Assembly: GCA_022822745.1 (NCBI GenBank)
Contig: JAJEAO010000112.1
Coordinates: forward strand, 1-36,526
Direction: 5' to 3'
DNA: 36,526 bases
DNA from: Acidobacteriota bacterium
GTDB lineage: Bacteria > Acidobacteriota > Vicinamibacteria > Marinacidobacterales > Marinacidobacteraceae
Shown here: piece by piece, positions 16,573 to 25,155 of the stretch
How positions within the stretch are numbered: position 1 is the first letter of the stretch
Layout of the letters: each line of letters opens with the position of its first letter
Position numbers and translations under genes: made by a program
Notes under the pieces: model-generated
The model's input: only the letters and a program-made list of their open reading frames with translations
Database searches by the model: none
Told to the model about the DNA's origin: nothing

Positions 16573-17267
16573 GTCGTGGGTTGAAGGCCGGTGCAGGTCG
16601 GGTAGCCGTCCTGATGGACGGTGGGCACGTGATCTGGCAGCTCCGGCATCTGCATGCCCGGTTCCCCACTCCATCGGATGTCCGGGCTCTCGCGGCAGTG
16701 CTGACCCGGCAGCTCGCGTCCAGGGAGTTGTACCGAGTCTTCTTCTATCACGGCGCCCCGTACCTGAGCGAGAAGATCCATCGGCGTCCTCTGGACGGCA
16801 AGCCGCTGCGAGTCGGTCGCTACGGCGTGGCCGACCTCCACCAGCGCCTCCTCGCCGGGCTTGAGCAGTCCCTGGACTTTGCCGTCCGGCTCGGCGACAC
16901 GGTCTATCGTGGCTGGCGCCTCGGGGGACGCGCCATGCACCGACTCCGGTCGGAGCCTGGCTACCGGGTTTCCGGTAGCGACTTCATCCCGGACTTCGTG
17001 CAGAAGGGCGTGGACATGCGGATCGGGCTGGATCTGGCGGCGCTCGCGCTCAAGCGGCTCGTCGACACCGTCGTCGTGGTCACAGGGGATGCCGACATGG
17101 TGCCGGCGATGCGGTTTGCCCGACGCGAGGGACTCCGCGCAGGCGTATGCGCCCTCGGCGTGGAGGTGCGATCGGAGCTCAGGGCCCACACGGACTTCGT
17201 ACTCGACGGAAACAACTCGGCCGCTCGGCCCGACGGAGCGACGCCGCCCGAACGCGCCAGGGAATAG
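16569..17267 (+). CDS. NYN (PIN-like) domain protein, putative RNase
   Basis: A 232-residue protein of the NYN/LabA group, PIN-like-fold metal-dependent nucleases acting on RNA. Visible acidic positions fit the active site: D17 in VAVLMDGGHV, D149 in KGVDMRIGLDL, and D174/D176 in VVVTGDADMVPAM. The central YRVFFYHGAPY segment is also typical. The chain ends with a disordered tail. The GTG at 16569 overlaps a 30-residue upstream ORF and leaves only about ten residues before the first strand, which fits the family. NYN proteins are found both as housekeeping RNases and in toxin or defence contexts; nothing adjacent here clearly decides between them. Confidence 0.83.
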   Translation: MSRGLKAGAGRVAVLMDGGHVIWQLRHLHARFPTPSDVRALAAVLTRQLASRELYRVFFYHGAPYLSEKIHRRPLDGKPLRVGRYGVADLHQRLLAGLEQSLDFAVRLGDTVYRGWRLGGRAMHRLRSEPGYRVSGSDFIPDFVQKGVDMRIGLDLAALALKRLVDTVVVVTGDADMVPAMRFARREGLRAGVCALGVEVRSELRAHTDFVLDGNNSAARPDGATPPERARE

Positions 17268-17358
17268 TCGCGAGTTGCGTCTTCCGCCCCTGTCGGTGGC
17301 GGCGGGGACGGAGTCCTGAGGTCACCACAGGGGGCAGGTCTCTACACTCGGGGGCGTC

Positions 17359-17844
17359 ATGTCTGCCGCCTTCCGGCGCGCCACCGAGGCCCTCTGGGGC
17401 TGGCTGGAGAACGCCGCCGCTCTGGCGCTGGCGCTCATGGCGGCGCTGGTGATCTACCAGGTCGGCGCCCGCTACCTCCTCGACAGCCCCCCGAGCTGGA
17501 CCGAGGAGCTCGCCCGCTACTGCCAGGTCTGGCTGGTGCTGCTGGCCGCCCCGGTGTGCGTCCGCCGGGGCATGCACCTCGCGGTGGATCTCCTGACGCC
17601 CCGGCTCCCGCTCCGGTTGGCCGCCGTCATCCGCGTGGGGATCCTGACCCTCGTCGGAGTCTTCGGGCTCACCCTCGCGCTCCACGCGGTCCCGCTGCTC
17701 GGCGTCGCCGCGCTCCAGACCTCGCCCTCGCTCGGAGTCTCGATGGTCTGGCCCTATCTGGCGCTCCCGCTGAGCGGGCTGCTCATCGCGCTCGCCGCCG
17801 CGGCGCGGGCGGCCGCCGGGCAAGGGGGCGACCAGACCTCGTGA
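17359..17844 (+). CDS. dctQ: TRAP transporter small permease (DctQ-type)
   Basis: A 161-residue four-helix membrane protein: helices near residues 14-36, 52-70, 88-110 and 128-150. The WTEELARYCQVWLVLL stretch after the first helix is the DctQ signature. TRAP transporters import organic acids and other anionic solutes using ion gradients; this subunit pairs with the large permease. It starts the TRAP operon after a 91-base gap from the NYN gene, where a promoter is expected, although I could not point to one with confidence. Its stop overlaps the next GTG start. Confidence 0.9.
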   Translation: MSAAFRRATEALWGWLENAAALALALMAALVIYQVGARYLLDSPPSWTEELARYCQVWLVLLAAPVCVRRGMHLAVDLLTPRLPLRLAAVIRVGILTLVGVFGLTLALHAVPLLGVAALQTSPSLGVSMVWPYLALPLSGLLIALAAAARAAAGQGGDQTS

Positions 17845-19127
17845 TCCCGGTCCTCCTCGTCGCGCTCGCGCTGCTGCTCGTTCTCGGCGTCCCGGTCGCC
17901 TTCGCCATCGGGCTGAGCGGCATGGCGGCGCTCTTCGTCGAGGGGCAGCTGCCGTTCGCGCTCATCCCGCAGCGCGCCTTCGCCGCCCTGAACTCGTGGG
18001 CGCTCATGGCGGTTCCGCTGTTCATCTTCGCGGGCGAGCTGATGAACGCCTGCGGCATCTCGCGGCGGGCGGTCGCGGTCGTGGGACGCATGCGGGGCGG
18101 CGTCCCGATCGTTTCCGTCCTCGCCTCGATGTTCTTCGCGAGCATCTCGGGCAGCTCGAGCGCGAGCACCGCCGCCGTCGGCACCATGATGATCCCGGCG
18201 ATGCGGCGCCGCGGCTACCCGACCGGATTCGCCGCGGCGCTCTCCGCCGCCGGGGGAGCGCTCGGTCCCATCATCCCCCCGAGCATCATCATGATCGTGA
18301 TGGGCTACGTCACCGGGACCTCGATCGCGGCGCTCTTCACCGGCGGGATCGTCCCGGGCGTTCTCATGGCCGGGGCGCTGATCGCGGTCAGCGCCCGCCG
18401 CGCCCGCATCCACGAGCCGCGCATCCAGGAATCCCGGACGGCGGACGCCGGAGAGACCGGCGGAAGCGCGAGGCGGGTTCTCCTCGAAGCGCTCCCGGCG
18501 GTCCTGATGCCGGTCGTCGTGCTCGGAGGCATCCTCCTCGGGATCTTCACGGCGACCGAGGCCGCCGGCATCGCCGTCGCCTACGGTCTCGTCGTCGGTT
18601 TCCTCGTGTACCGCGAGCTGCGGGTCCGGGATCTGCGCGGGCTCCTCGTGAGCGCTGCGCTGCGGTCCTGCGTCGTCCTGTTCGTCGCGACAAGCGCGTT
18701 CCTGTTCGCGTGGCTCATCGCCGCCGGCCGCGTTCCGGAGCGTCTCGGCGGCGAAATCGAGGCGCTCGCCGGGGGCGCGCTCTCCTTCCTGCTCGTCGCG
18801 AACCTGATCCTGATCGTCGTCGGCATGTTCATGGAGAGCATCTCGGCGATCATCGTCATCATGCCGATCCTGTTCCCGCTCGCGCTCGCCCTCGGCGTGG
18901 ACCCGGTCCACTTCGGCGTGCTGGCCTCGGTCAACTTCTGCATCGGCATGGTCACGCCGCCCTACGGCGCGACCCTGTTCGTGGCCTGCACCGTCGCCGG
19001 ACGGAGCATCGGCCAGGTCGCGGGCTGGACGCTCCGGCCGGTCGCGGCGATGGTCGCGGTGCTCGCGCTGATCACCCTGTTCCCCGAGGTGGTCCTCTTC
19101 CTGCCGCGCTGGCTGGGGATGGCGTGA
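17841..19127 (+). CDS. dctM: TRAP transporter large permease (DctM-type)
   Basis: A 428-residue protein with about a dozen membrane helices. The signature FFASISGSSSASTAAVG and the following GGALGPIIPPSIIMIV are diagnostic of DctM; the second-half repeat contains VNFCIGMVTPPYGATLF. It forms the transport channel for the imported solute. The GTG start overlaps the dctQ stop, and its stop overlaps the GTG of the receptor gene, giving a compact Q-M-P order, different from the P-Q-M order in classic dct loci. The cytoplasmic loop around residues 190-215 is polar and Arg-rich. Confidence 0.92.
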   Translation: MIPVLLVALALLLVLGVPVAFAIGLSGMAALFVEGQLPFALIPQRAFAALNSWALMAVPLFIFAGELMNACGISRRAVAVVGRMRGGVPIVSVLASMFFASISGSSSASTAAVGTMMIPAMRRRGYPTGFAAALSAAGGALGPIIPPSIIMIVMGYVTGTSIAALFTGGIVPGVLMAGALIAVSARRARIHEPRIQESRTADAGETGGSARRVLLEALPAVLMPVVVLGGILLGIFTATEAAGIAVAYGLVVGFLVYRELRVRDLRGLLVSAALRSCVVLFVATSAFLFAWLIAAGRVPERLGGEIEALAGGALSFLLVANLILIVVGMFMESISAIIVIMPILFPLALALGVDPVHFGVLASVNFCIGMVTPPYGATLFVACTVAGRSIGQVAGWTLRPVAAMVAVLALITLFPEVVLFLPRWLGMA

Positions 19128-20095
19128 GAGCCGCCTTCCTCGCGCTCGTCGCCGCCGCTGTCGTCGGCGGATGCGGCGGCCCCGCCCGCGGGCTCGTGAT
19201 CCGGGCGAGTTCGAGTTCGGCGGCGGGCGAGCCGGTCGTCGTGGGCCTGGAGCGCTTCGGCGAGGAGCTCGCCGCCACCACCGACGGCCGGATCCGGGTC
19301 GAGGTGTATCCGAACAACGCCCTGGGCAACGAGCGCGACGTGCTGGAGCTGGCGATCCTCGGGGCGGTCGAGCTGACGGCGCCTTCCAACGCGCCGCTCG
19401 CAACCTTCGTCCCCGAGATGCTGGTCTTCGACCTCCCCTATCTGTTCCGGGACCGGCCCCACATGTACGCGGTGCTCGACGGCGCCATCGGCCGCCGGTT
19501 CGAGGCGCCGGTCGCGGAACGGGGTCTCGTGCTCCTCGGCTACTTCGAGGCCGGCCTCCGCCACCTGATGACCCGCGACCGCCCGGTGAATCGGCCCGAC
19601 GATCTCGCCGGGCTCAAGATCCGGACCATGGAGAACCCGCTCCATCTCCGCGCCTTCGAGGCGTTCGGCGCCAACCCGCTGCCGATGGCCTACGGCGAGG
19701 TCTATACCGCGCTGGAGCAGGGCGTCATTGACGGCGCCGAGGCCGCCCCCTCGAACTACTACGCGAAGCGGTTCCACGAAGTCGCGCCCCACTGGTCCGA
19801 GATCGGCTGGATGTATCTGGTCTCGCCGCTGGTGATGAGCCAGGCCTTCTTCGACCGGCTCTCCCCCGCGGACCAGGCGGCGGTCCGGCGAGCGGCGCAG
19901 CGGGCGATCGCCTTCGAGAGGGAGGAGTACCAGCGGCAGGACCTGGTCGCGATGGCGCGGCTGGAAGCGGAGGGCGTCATCTTCAGCCGGCCCGACCGGA
20001 GCGGCCTGGAGGCGGCGGCGCAGTCGGTCTGGCGGGAGGCCGCCGACCGGGTGGATCCGGCGCTGGTCGAGGCGATCCGCGCCGAGGGGCGGTAG
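19124..20095 (+). CDS. dctP: TRAP transporter solute-binding lipoprotein (DctP-type)
   Basis: A 323-residue periplasmic receptor. The N-terminus has a lipobox, VVGGC with C17 as the lipidated residue, so the receptor is membrane-tethered rather than free. The DctP fold is supported by NNALGNERDVLELAILG, by FDLPYLFRD, and by the conserved carboxylate-binding arginine R167 in LAGLKIRTMENP. Later MAYGEVYTALEQGVIDGAE matches the family. The solute is probably an organic acid with a carboxylate, but its identity cannot be deduced. It overlaps the permease stop at a GTG. No sensor or catabolic gene for a particular acid is adjacent. Confidence 0.92.
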   Translation: MRAAFLALVAAAVVGGCGGPARGLVIRASSSSAAGEPVVVGLERFGEELAATTDGRIRVEVYPNNALGNERDVLELAILGAVELTAPSNAPLATFVPEMLVFDLPYLFRDRPHMYAVLDGAIGRRFEAPVAERGLVLLGYFEAGLRHLMTRDRPVNRPDDLAGLKIRTMENPLHLRAFEAFGANPLPMAYGEVYTALEQGVIDGAEAAPSNYYAKRFHEVAPHWSEIGWMYLVSPLVMSQAFFDRLSPADQAAVRRAAQRAIAFEREEYQRQDLVAMARLEAEGVIFSRPDRSGLEAAAQSVWREAADRVDPALVEAIRAEGR

Positions 20096-20131
20096 GGGCG
20101 GGCTCCTCCCCGCGCCAGCCCGTTGCACTCC

Positions 20132-21388
20132 ATGGGAACGCTGGAGGCGGGGCGCGCTCTCGCTCTCGCGGAAGGGGCCCGGGACGAGCTGTTCGCGCTG
20201 CTCGGGGCGCTCGTCGCGGCGCCGAGCCCGGTGGGCGACCCGGCGGAGGAGGCCCAGGCCGTTCTGGCGCGGTGGCTGGAGCGACGCGGCTTCGACGCGC
20301 GTCGGACCCGCGACGCCCCGACCGCCCTCGCCGACCATCCGGAGTTCAGCCCGCTCCCGGCGCGCGCCTCCGGGATCGCCGTGAACCTGCGCGCCGAGCC
20401 GAAGACCGCCCGCCCGGCCGGGCTGGCGTTCTTCGCCCACGTGGACACCGAACCCGTCGGAGACGGCTGGACCGTGCCTCCGTTTCGGCTGACCCGGGTC
20501 GGCGGGAGGCTCCACGGCCTCGGCGCGGCCGACGACAAGGCGGGTCTCGCGGCGGCGGCGATGGCGGCCGTTCTCGGCGCGCGGCATCTCGGCGCGGCGC
20601 CGGCGCTGCTGAGCGTCCACGGGAAGGGAGGCGGCGCCCGGGGCACGCTGCCGGTCTTCCTGGAGCCCCGCCAGCGGGTCGCGGGCGCCGTCTATGCGCA
20701 CCCGCCGGAAACCGGCGGCGGCCTCGGGGTTCTCAAGACGGCGAGCCGCGGGGTCGTGGACATCGAACTCCGCGTCCGAGGCTGGCGCGGCCCCGAACGG
20801 GAGATCGGGAACCCCGAGAGCGCCCGCCTCGAGGACGGCGGGGACGCTCTCGCGGCGGCGCTCGCCGTCGTGGAGTCCGTCCGTCGGGCCGGTCACGCCT
20901 TCGACATCCGTCTCGGGCGCCTCGAGGGCGGGGAAGCGCCCGGCCTCGTTCCCCTGGAGGCCCGGGCGCGAGTGCGGGTTCTCTTCGACGGCGATCTCGT
21001 CGCCGCGGACGTGCTGGCGGCGTTCCGGGAGGCGGGCACCGACCATGCCGGCCCCGACTCCGGCTCCGGGGGGCGTTTTCGTTTCGAGCTGACTCCGTGC
21101 GGTCCGTCGGCGAATCCGGCGGCGACGGCGTGGGACGACCCGTTCATCCGCCGTCTGCGGGAGGACGTGGCCCGGGTCGCCGCAGTGGAGCCGCGCCCCT
21201 ACCGGGAGCACCTGATGAGCGACATCCGATTCCCGATCCGCCTCGCCGGCGTCCCGGCGGTCGGCATCGGCTGCCGCGCCGGGGGATTCTGCGGTCCCGA
21301 CGAGTGGGTGGATGCGGACGACCTGGTGCGACTCGTCGCCGTCCTCCTCGCGTTTCTCGAAGGAGGAGTGGACGAAAGCGCCGCCTGA
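20132..21388 (+). CDS. M20-fold peptidase-like protein with altered metal-site residues
   Basis: A 418-residue protein of the M20 (DapE/ArgE/carboxypeptidase) fold. The first metal His-Asp pair is present in FFAHVDTEPVGDGW, and the bridging Asp in GLGAADDKAG. Where active enzymes have a Glu-Glu pair before a Gly-rich turn, this one reads VHGKGGGARGT. Near the C-terminus the usual AHGPDEW metal-binding His is replaced by Cys (GFCGPDEW). The ATG at 20132 is used; a TTG three codons earlier is possible. It follows the TRAP receptor by 36 bases and could handle the imported solute. It may be catalytically inactive, or use a changed metal site. Confidence 0.82.
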   Translation: MGTLEAGRALALAEGARDELFALLGALVAAPSPVGDPAEEAQAVLARWLERRGFDARRTRDAPTALADHPEFSPLPARASGIAVNLRAEPKTARPAGLAFFAHVDTEPVGDGWTVPPFRLTRVGGRLHGLGAADDKAGLAAAAMAAVLGARHLGAAPALLSVHGKGGGARGTLPVFLEPRQRVAGAVYAHPPETGGGLGVLKTASRGVVDIELRVRGWRGPEREIGNPESARLEDGGDALAAALAVVESVRRAGHAFDIRLGRLEGGEAPGLVPLEARARVRVLFDGDLVAADVLAAFREAGTDHAGPDSGSGGRFRFELTPCGPSANPAATAWDDPFIRRLREDVARVAAVEPRPYREHLMSDIRFPIRLAGVPAVGIGCRAGGFCGPDEWVDADDLVRLVAVLLAFLEGGVDESAA

Positions 21389-21428
21389 GCCCGGGGTTCC
21401 CCCAGATCCCGACCGGCCGCCTTCCTCC

Positions 21429-23795
21429 TCAGCCCGATTCGGCGCGGTCCGCCCGCTCGACGGCCGCCGCGATCTCGGATGCGAGACCGTCCCGGTCCGC
21501 CACGCCGGGCGCCGCGGCGAGCAGCACGCGGAGATCCCGCACATCGTTCCCGTACTCCGCGAGTCGTTTCCGGTGGCGGGCCCGGGTCTTGGTGACGATC
21601 AGCGTGTAGGGACGGCCCTGTTTCAGGGTGCGCCGCCGGAAGTCCGCGTTGTCGCGGAGCTGCTCCTCCAGGTGGGTCCGATCCGACTGCTTGCGCGTCC
21701 ATCGGCGTTCCCGGGCCCCGGGGTCGGCGCAGAAGGCGAGGAGCTCCCGGCAAAGCGGGCAGCGCCACCGGCAGCCGATCCCCTTCGATGGCGTCACCCA
21801 GTCGGCGGGCGGGTCGGGGGGCCGGGGGCTGCGGGCGAGCAGGAAGCGGGCGGCCCACACCCAGAGCACCCGGAAGGCGGGGCTCTGCCCGCACCGCTCC
21901 GGCGATTCCTTCCAGAGCCGGGCGATGGCGGCTGAGATCCGACGCTCGGGAGACGGGAGCGCCCGTTTCTCCAGCAGGCGTTCAATCGCCTCCACGATCC
22001 GGTCCTCGAGGCCGAAGCGAAACCCCAGCTCGCACAGCGCCGCCAGGTCACCGCTCCCGAGAGACTGCCGCCGTCTCCGTTCGCCATCCTCCTTGCGTTG
22101 CCCCGCGAGGCCCCCCGCCAGGTCCCGCGTCAGCCCTTGGAGCGTGGCGGTCCATGACCCGGTCGTCCCGCCTGAAGACTCGAGGGCGAGAGCGTGCAGC
22201 AGCCGGATCACCGCCGGCGCCGAATCCGTCGCCCGCGCGCGCACCAGCCGCTCGAGCGACGCGGCGATGGGCCGGGGGCCGCACCGCCGGGCGAGCGCGA
22301 GCAGCCCGTCGTTCATCGGCGCGCGGTAGTGGGGAACGACGGTCCGATCCAGGAACTTCTCCAGGAGTTCCCGGTCGCCCCCGCCACCAATGCGATCCAG
22401 AAGGCGCTCGGTGGCCGCCCACCACGTCTCCCGGTCGGAGCTGCTCCACGGCGGCTTCGGCCATTCCCGCGCCGCACTCTCGACAAGCTGCGAGACGGCG
22501 TCGGGATCCGCCCCCGCGCGCATTTCCCCAGCGAGGAAGGCCTCCATCGCCGAGACGCCGGAACCAGCCAGAACGCGCATGCTGTCCTGTCGGGGCCAGA
22601 GGACCAGGGCGGCCCGGTGGTAGAGGAGCTCCACGCTCGCGCCCCCGTTTCCGGTGGCCTCGAAGAGCGTCCGCGAGTCTGGCTCCTCCGGATCAATGGC
22701 GTCTTCGGGCATCAGCTCGCCCGCGTTCACGCTCAACTCCCCCGGCGCGAGAGCCGTGGCCCCCGGTCGTCGCAGGCTGCTCAGGCGGAATCCCCAGTCG
22801 TCCGTCTCCGCGACCTCGAAGTCGGATTCGCGCGGGTCCGGGAGCTCATCGCTCTCGACGTACGACATCACCAGATCAATCTGCGTCCCCTCGAGCAGGG
22901 CCGCGTGGATGGAGCAGTCGGCCCGAACGGCCGCCTTCCCGAGCATCCGCCCCACGCTCGCGTCCGCGTTCTTCAGCGTCTCGAAGGAGAGACCGGCCTC
23001 GCTGTAGTTGTGCTCCAGAACCCAGATCAGCTTCTCCGGCCCGTCGGTTCGAGCGAACTGCCTCCGAAGCTCCGCCGCCAGCGAAGCGACGAGCGCCTCC
23101 GGATCGGGCGGCCCGCCCACCGCACCGTCGCCGCGACGCATCAGGTTGTAAACCAGGGCGACCCGACCGCCGGTGGTCACCGGACGGATCTCGTGTTCGC
23201 AGTCGGCATAGAACGCCGCATGGTGCAGCTCGGAGGGATGGTCGGTCTGCATGGCGAAGACTTCTTCCCGACCCTGGTGGCGCACGACCAGCTCGCCGCC
23301 AGCGCCCGCCGTCGGCAGGGCGATCACGAGCGTGGCGACCATGCCCGGGGCCTTCTCCGTGTCCCGGTGCGGGACGAAGAAACCGCCCGGCTCGTACACC
23401 AGCAGCTTGTAGAGCTCGGCGGAGAGCGACCCCTCCGCGCACCCGAGCGCCTTCGTCGTCCGGTCCAGCACCTCGCCGAACACTTCCTTCCACCGGGGGC
23501 TGGAAATCTCCACGCGGTCGGCGCCGATCTGAAACGAGTTGCGAACGGCGGGATCCACCAGCGTCTCGACGCCCCTCCCGTAGGGCGCCCGCTCGGCCTC
23601 CGCGATCAGCGCGCGGACCTGCGCCTCCGGAACCGGGAGCGACAGGGTTCCGACCGCTCCCACCCGAACCCTCGGCATCGGCACGAACTCGCGGCCGGAG
23701 GCGCAGAAGTTCCCCGGCGCGCGGACGGACCTTATCCGCTCGATCAGACCGGCAAGCCGGGGATCCGGCTGCAGATACTCCTCGATGCCAACCAC
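21429..23795 (-). CDS. 2-oxoglutarate/Fe(II) oxygenase-like protein, long C-terminus
   Basis: A 788-residue protein from a GTG start. The N-terminal third carries a prolyl-4-hydroxylase-like oxygenase core: the iron ligands H143 and D145 in FFVPHRDTEKAPG and H201 in DCEHEI, with R211 in GGRVALVY as the likely 2-oxoglutarate binder. The remaining roughly 550 residues have no enzymatic motif I recognise; they look helical, and a cysteine cluster, CRWRCPLCRELLAFC, near residue 690 suggests a metal-binding knuckle. The family occurs in fungi and scattered bacteria; its substrate is unknown. It is transcribed toward the M20 gene (convergent). The upstream 85 bases contain no other gene. Confidence 0.8.
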   Translation of the reverse strand: MVGIEEYLQPDPRLAGLIERIRSVRAPGNFCASGREFVPMPRVRVGAVGTLSLPVPEAQVRALIAEAERAPYGRGVETLVDPAVRNSFQIGADRVEISSPRWKEVFGEVLDRTTKALGCAEGSLSAELYKLLVYEPGGFFVPHRDTEKAPGMVATLVIALPTAGAGGELVVRHQGREEVFAMQTDHPSELHHAAFYADCEHEIRPVTTGGRVALVYNLMRRGDGAVGGPPDPEALVASLAAELRRQFARTDGPEKLIWVLEHNYSEAGLSFETLKNADASVGRMLGKAAVRADCSIHAALLEGTQIDLVMSYVESDELPDPRESDFEVAETDDWGFRLSSLRRPGATALAPGELSVNAGELMPEDAIDPEEPDSRTLFEATGNGGASVELLYHRAALVLWPRQDSMRVLAGSGVSAMEAFLAGEMRAGADPDAVSQLVESAAREWPKPPWSSSDRETWWAATERLLDRIGGGGDRELLEKFLDRTVVPHYRAPMNDGLLALARRCGPRPIAASLERLVRARATDSAPAVIRLLHALALESSGGTTGSWTATLQGLTRDLAGGLAGQRKEDGERRRRQSLGSGDLAALCELGFRFGLEDRIVEAIERLLEKRALPSPERRISAAIARLWKESPERCGQSPAFRVLWVWAARFLLARSPRPPDPPADWVTPSKGIGCRWRCPLCRELLAFCADPGARERRWTRKQSDRTHLEEQLRDNADFRRRTLKQGRPYTLIVTKTRARHRKRLAEYGNDVRDLRVLLAAAPGVADRDGLASEIAAAVERADRAESG

Positions 23796-23880
23796 TCGCT
23801 CGTTCCTCGTCGTGTCCTTTCCCGGCGGCGCCGCCCGGTCCGATGCGGTTCGAGCCCGACCCGGAACGGCCCGCGTCCAG

Positions 23881-24879
23881 TCAGGCGCTCCGGCTCTTCG
23901 TCCTCTCGCGTCTGGCCAGAACCAGATCGCTCAGCTTCTCCCCGCGTCCCGGCTCGGACCACGGACAGACCTGGATGCAGATCGCGCACCCGTAGGTCTT
24001 GGTGAAGTAGGGGACGCACCGGTCGAAGTCCACGTACCAGCGCTTTTCCCCCCGCACCCACTGCTTCTCCTCGTGGATCGCGTCGGGAGGACAGTCGAGC
24101 ACGCAGCGGCGACACCGGAGGCACACATCGTCCACGCCGATGTCCACCGGAGCGTCGAGCGCCATCGGCATGTCGGTGAGCACCGCGGCCAGTCGGAAGT
24201 TCGAGCCGTGCTCCCGACTGATCATCGAGCCGTGCTTCCCGAGCTGTCCCAGCCCGGCCCGGATCGCCAGCGGGATGTGGAGGATGTCGGTCGCGTTCGG
24301 ATCCCCGTAGGCCTTCGCCGGCCATCCCCGGCGACGAATCGCCTTGGCCATCCGGATCGCGATCCGGCCGATCTGTCGGTAGGTCCGCATGACCTCCTCC
24401 GCGCCCCGCGGCCGGGCCGCGTGCCGCATCTCCTCGCGTCGCATCGGGAGCCCGATGCAAATGGCGCGGGGGTGCGGCGCCTCCTTCCCGGCGAACACAT
24501 CGGTCGGCTCGACCTCGGCGATGCCGACCAGGGTCGCTCCCGCCGCCCGGGCCTCCGCCTTCGCGAAATCGGCGTTCCCTACGAGCCCTTCGTCCACCCG
24601 GCGCCGCGCCGCCGGGCCCCGTTCCTCGCGCATCTCGAACTTGTTGAGCAGCCGGTGCCGCACGACGCGCCACGGGTTCACGCACATGAAGAAGTCGTCG
24701 AGCCCCTGCCACGCGATCGGCTGGCTCGAGTCCGCGTTGTGGAACACCGGCTCCGCCCGCCGCTCGGCGCGCTCGCCGTGTCCGTTGATCGCGTTCCCCG
24801 ACACCGGGGGCTCCCGGTACCCGAACGCGTACTCGGCCGGGGGCGGAGACTCGATCTTCCACCGCGGCCTGCCGGGCAT
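23881..24879 (-). CDS. Reductive-dehalogenase/QueG-like 2x[4Fe-4S] protein
   Basis: A 332-residue protein of the family that includes reductive dehalogenases and epoxyqueuosine reductase, cobalamin-dependent reductases in the characterised cases. Two cluster motifs are visible: C253-C256-C259-C263 (DVCLRCRRCVLDCPPD), and C288, C298, C301, C305 (CVPYFTKTYGCAICIQVCP). The preceding GLGQLGKHGSMISREHGSNF and AAVLTDMPM are typical of the dehalogenase branch. No Tat signal is seen, unlike respiratory dehalogenases. The ATG at 24879 overlaps the stop of the tiny membrane-protein gene (TGATG), which replaces a longer in-frame extension upstream. Substrate unknown; dehalogenation is only one possibility. 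Confidence 0.83.
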   Translation of the reverse strand: MPGRPRWKIESPPPAEYAFGYREPPVSGNAINGHGERAERRAEPVFHNADSSQPIAWQGLDDFFMCVNPWRVVRHRLLNKFEMREERGPAARRRVDEGLVGNADFAKAEARAAGATLVGIAEVEPTDVFAGKEAPHPRAICIGLPMRREEMRHAARPRGAEEVMRTYRQIGRIAIRMAKAIRRRGWPAKAYGDPNATDILHIPLAIRAGLGQLGKHGSMISREHGSNFRLAAVLTDMPMALDAPVDIGVDDVCLRCRRCVLDCPPDAIHEEKQWVRGEKRWYVDFDRCVPYFTKTYGCAICIQVCPWSEPGRGEKLSDLVLARRERTKSRSA

Positions 24880-25118
24880 CAGGAACGTCCTCCCGCATCG
24901 TCGGCGAACGGGCCGCGGTCGAGCCAGATCGTGCGTCCCGTCCGCTGCGCCTCCCGGTAGCGGCGCCGCACCCGCCGGCCGGTGGTGAGATAGAACACCA
25001 CGAACCCGAGCGAGGAGAGGAAGAACGTCACCGTCCTCCATCTCCGCACCAGGAACCCCGGGGCGCCGCGCGTGGTCTCGTCCAAGAGACCGATTCTACG
25101 GGCCGGACGACGACGCAT
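24879..25118 (-). CDS. 79-residue membrane protein coupled to the Fe-S gene
   Basis: A small protein with a basic N-terminus, one membrane helix (about residues 29-46, TVTFFLSSLGFVVFYLTTG), and a strongly basic post-membrane stretch (RRVRRRYREAQRTGR). Its stop overlaps the start of the reductive-dehalogenase-like gene (TGATG), so both are translated together. Small membrane proteins are the usual anchors (RdhB) of respiratory dehalogenases, but this one lies upstream and has a single helix, so an anchor role is only an inference. A divergent gene starts 37 bases away. Confidence 0.68.
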   Translation of the reverse strand: MRRRPARRIGLLDETTRGAPGFLVRRWRTVTFFLSSLGFVVFYLTTGRRVRRRYREAQRTGRTIWLDRGPFADDAGGRS

Positions 25119-25155
25119 CCGGTTCCCGGCCCCCCGATTCCCGAGGAGTCATTCG

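Noticed and set aside
20096-20131. Terminator between the TRAP receptor and M20 genes
   Set aside because: Only a five-base GCGGG/CCCGC stem is possible and no T-run follows; read-through into the M20 gene seems as likely.
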